Part shown: piece by piece, positions 62,861 through 64,000 of the stretch
Position numbering within the stretch: position 1 is the first letter of the stretch
How the letters are laid out: every line of letters begins with the position of its first letter
From: JADKAV01 sp963732355
Lineage (GTDB): Bacteria > Actinomycetota > Actinomycetes > S36-B12 > UBA10799
Direction: 5' to 3'
Length of the DNA stretch: 64,000 bases
Assembly: GCA_963732355.1 (NCBI GenBank)
Contig: CAVSZD010000007.1
Location: 248,001 to 312,000 of the forward strand
The notes under the pieces: generated by a model
Database searches by the model: none
Told to the model about the DNA's origin: nothing
What the model saw: the letters and a program-made list of their open reading frames with translations, nothing else
Translations under genes and position numbers: made by a program

Positions 62861-64000
62861 TCAGTTGCGCGAGCGAATGCCCTCTTTCGCGGTCTGAACC
62901 GCCATGTAGACCGCCGCAAGCAGAAGCAACATCCCGAAACCGATCCGCAAGTTGCCCGTGAACACCGACCACACAGCCCACAGCCCGAAGACGGCAAGCG
63001 CGAGCATCCCCACGACGACCAGCAGACTGGCCAAACGGCGGCGCAGCATCGACTCGATCACCAACATGGCGATGGCTATCCAGATGATGGGCCAAAGCAA
63101 CCCGGACGTGTCCACGAGCAACAAGATGCCCAGAGCAGCCAACAGGATCGAGGCTGAGGCGGCCGACCAGACCCGCAACAAGCGCGAACGCACTGTGTCC
63201 TCCGGGGTCAGAGGTTTTGCCCGGTGGTGCAGGTGGGCATGGACTGGTTCGACCGGCAGGGCACCGGGCGCCAGCCCCAGTTCCGCCCCCTCGAGTTGCT
63301 GGCCGACCGCCAACCGGCGTGCGCGAAGTTGAGCCACCTCGTCCATCAGCTCTTCAGACCGCGGAGAAGGCTCCTGTGGCGAGATGCCCTGGGCACGTTC
63401 TGCCGCCCGGGCTGCGCGAAGGCCCTCCCGCGCTTGATCGAGTTCGCCGTCGATCTCAGCCAGACGCTCGGTCAGAGTCTCGCGGGCATCACGCAGGTCC
63501 TCCAGCGCCCACTCGTCGGTTGGGGCTTCCTTGTCCAACCCCGCCCACGCAACCGGCTGCCCCCAGGACTGCCGGACTGTCCCCTTGCGTTCGTAACGCA
63601 TTCCCGCCGGTGCGCGCTCCCCGCCGAAGACATCGTGGGTGTCCAGGCCCCAGAGCCCGCGATAGTCGCGCACCCAGTCCGTGTCATCGGTGACGAGCAC
63701 CGCGTTCCACGGGCGGTCCTGGCCAGGGCCAACAGAGATCCCGTCGCCTCGCTTGTAGTCGATGTAGGGGATCCCGATCACTCCGGAGTCATCGTCCTCA
63801 TGCCATGGAAGGATGCGCAGGAACGACCGGCGGATCTTGTCGATCCAGTCGGGCAATGGCAGAGCCGCGGCGATGAGGTACTCCCCCTTCAGGTAGGCGC
63901 CGGAGTGTGAGCCTGCCCCCGCGTACACCACAGGATGACTGCCGTCGACGAACTCGATGTCCGGGTCGTCCCACCTGCGCCGAAGGTCGTCACCCACCTC
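62861..64000 (-). CDS. Unknown membrane protein, Vps62-like N-terminal part, truncated at window end
   Basis: The frame is open to the window's right edge, so the N-terminus lies beyond it. About 378 residues are visible. The segment HPVVYAGAGSHSGAYL resembles the Vps62/DUF946-like repeat. A coiled-coil region (about 165-230, rich in Glu/Arg/Ala) follows, and then four membrane helices. It may be an envelope-associated protein; no function is assigned. It lies 19 bases upstream of the monooxygenase gene in the same direction. Confidence 0.65.
   Translation of the reverse strand, partial: EVGDDLRRRWDDPDIEFVDGSHPVVYAGAGSHSGAYLKGEYLIAAALPLPDWIDKIRRSFLRILPWHEDDDSGVIGIPYIDYKRGDGISVGPGQDRPWNAVLVTDDTDWVRDYRGLWGLDTHDVFGGERAPAGMRYERKGTVRQSWGQPVAWAGLDKEAPTDEWALEDLRDARETLTERLAEIDGELDQAREGLRAARAAERAQGISPQEPSPRSEELMDEVAQLRARRLAVGQQLEGAELGLAPGALPVEPVHAHLHHRAKPLTPEDTVRSRLLRVWSAASASILLAALGILLLVDTSGLLWPIIWIAIAMLVIESMLRRRLASLLVVVGMLALAVFGLWAVWSVFTGNLRIGFGMLLLLAAVYMAVQTAKEGIRSRN

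Overview
The window looks like a chromosomal segment from a high-G+C actinomycete (Actinomycetota). Base composition is strongly G+C rich, GTG starts are common, and genes are packed with many ATGA/GTGA overlaps. Several genes have a clear actinobacterial flavour: a MhuD-like heme-degrading monooxygenase, a FusA2-type EF-G-like GTPase, an ApbE/NuoF-like/ferredoxin operon, and a c-di-AMP (ydaO/yuaA) riboswitch in front of an NlpC/P60 hydrolase. I cannot assign a genus. No rRNA, tRNA, CRISPR array, transposase or phage gene was found.

Layout. 1-5353: end of a 14-TM MFS exporter, a MhuD-like protein, a 2-oxoacid dehydrogenase E1-like enzyme coupled to a methionine gamma-lyase-like PLP enzyme, and a divergent Lrp/AsnC regulator. 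5424-10067: a frameshifted ferredoxin reductase, a NYN-LOTUS protein, a secreted protein, an opine-type dehydrogenase and a repeat cluster. 10068-19120: an ACAD10/11-like dehydrogenase divergent from a TetR gene with two perfect operators between them, then a tightly overlapping minus-strand acyl-CoA operon (S9 peptidase remnant, enoyl-CoA hydratase, acyl-CoA synthetase, thioesterase, amidohydrolase, GNAT). 19161-27087: a complete Dpp/Opp peptide ABC transporter followed by a P1/DmpA-family peptidase and an acetylpolyamine-amidohydrolase-like deacetylase.

27100-30489: a three-gene MoxR ATPase / VWA (DUF2201) / unknown protein operon. 30628-36463: an SLC13 permease, a membrane protein, HMG-CoA reductase, a small unknown protein, and a hydroxyacid-oxoacid-transhydrogenase-like alcohol dehydrogenase coupled to a thioesterase. 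36536-43094: a second fatty-acid block (acyl-CoA dehydrogenase, SDR, TetR, SDR, SGNH hydrolase, opine-type dehydrogenase) facing a carboxyethylornithine-synthase/alanine-dehydrogenase-like gene. 43209-52601: secreted SGNH protein, YbjQ, FusA2, FadD-type ligase, DacB, GGDEF protein, PhzF-like enzyme. 52786-55996: a five-gene membrane redox operon (Pro/Thr-rich membrane stub, ApbE, ferric-reductase-like membrane protein, NuoF-like protein, ferredoxin). 56020-64000: DedA, tandem repeats, a large membrane protein, Sua5/YciO, riboswitch plus NlpC/P60, a polytopic lipoprotein, PadR, a FAD monooxygenase and a truncated membrane protein.

Two window-wide patterns stand out. First, three families of short non-coding repeats (two of them nested palindromes) sit in intergenic gaps, nearly all between convergent genes. 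Second, four genes carry +1 frameshifts, five in total, each explained by one extra base. The simplest reading is residual sequencing or assembly error, and it creates a false gene fusion at 34781-36463. Lipid and acyl-CoA metabolism dominates the gene content.
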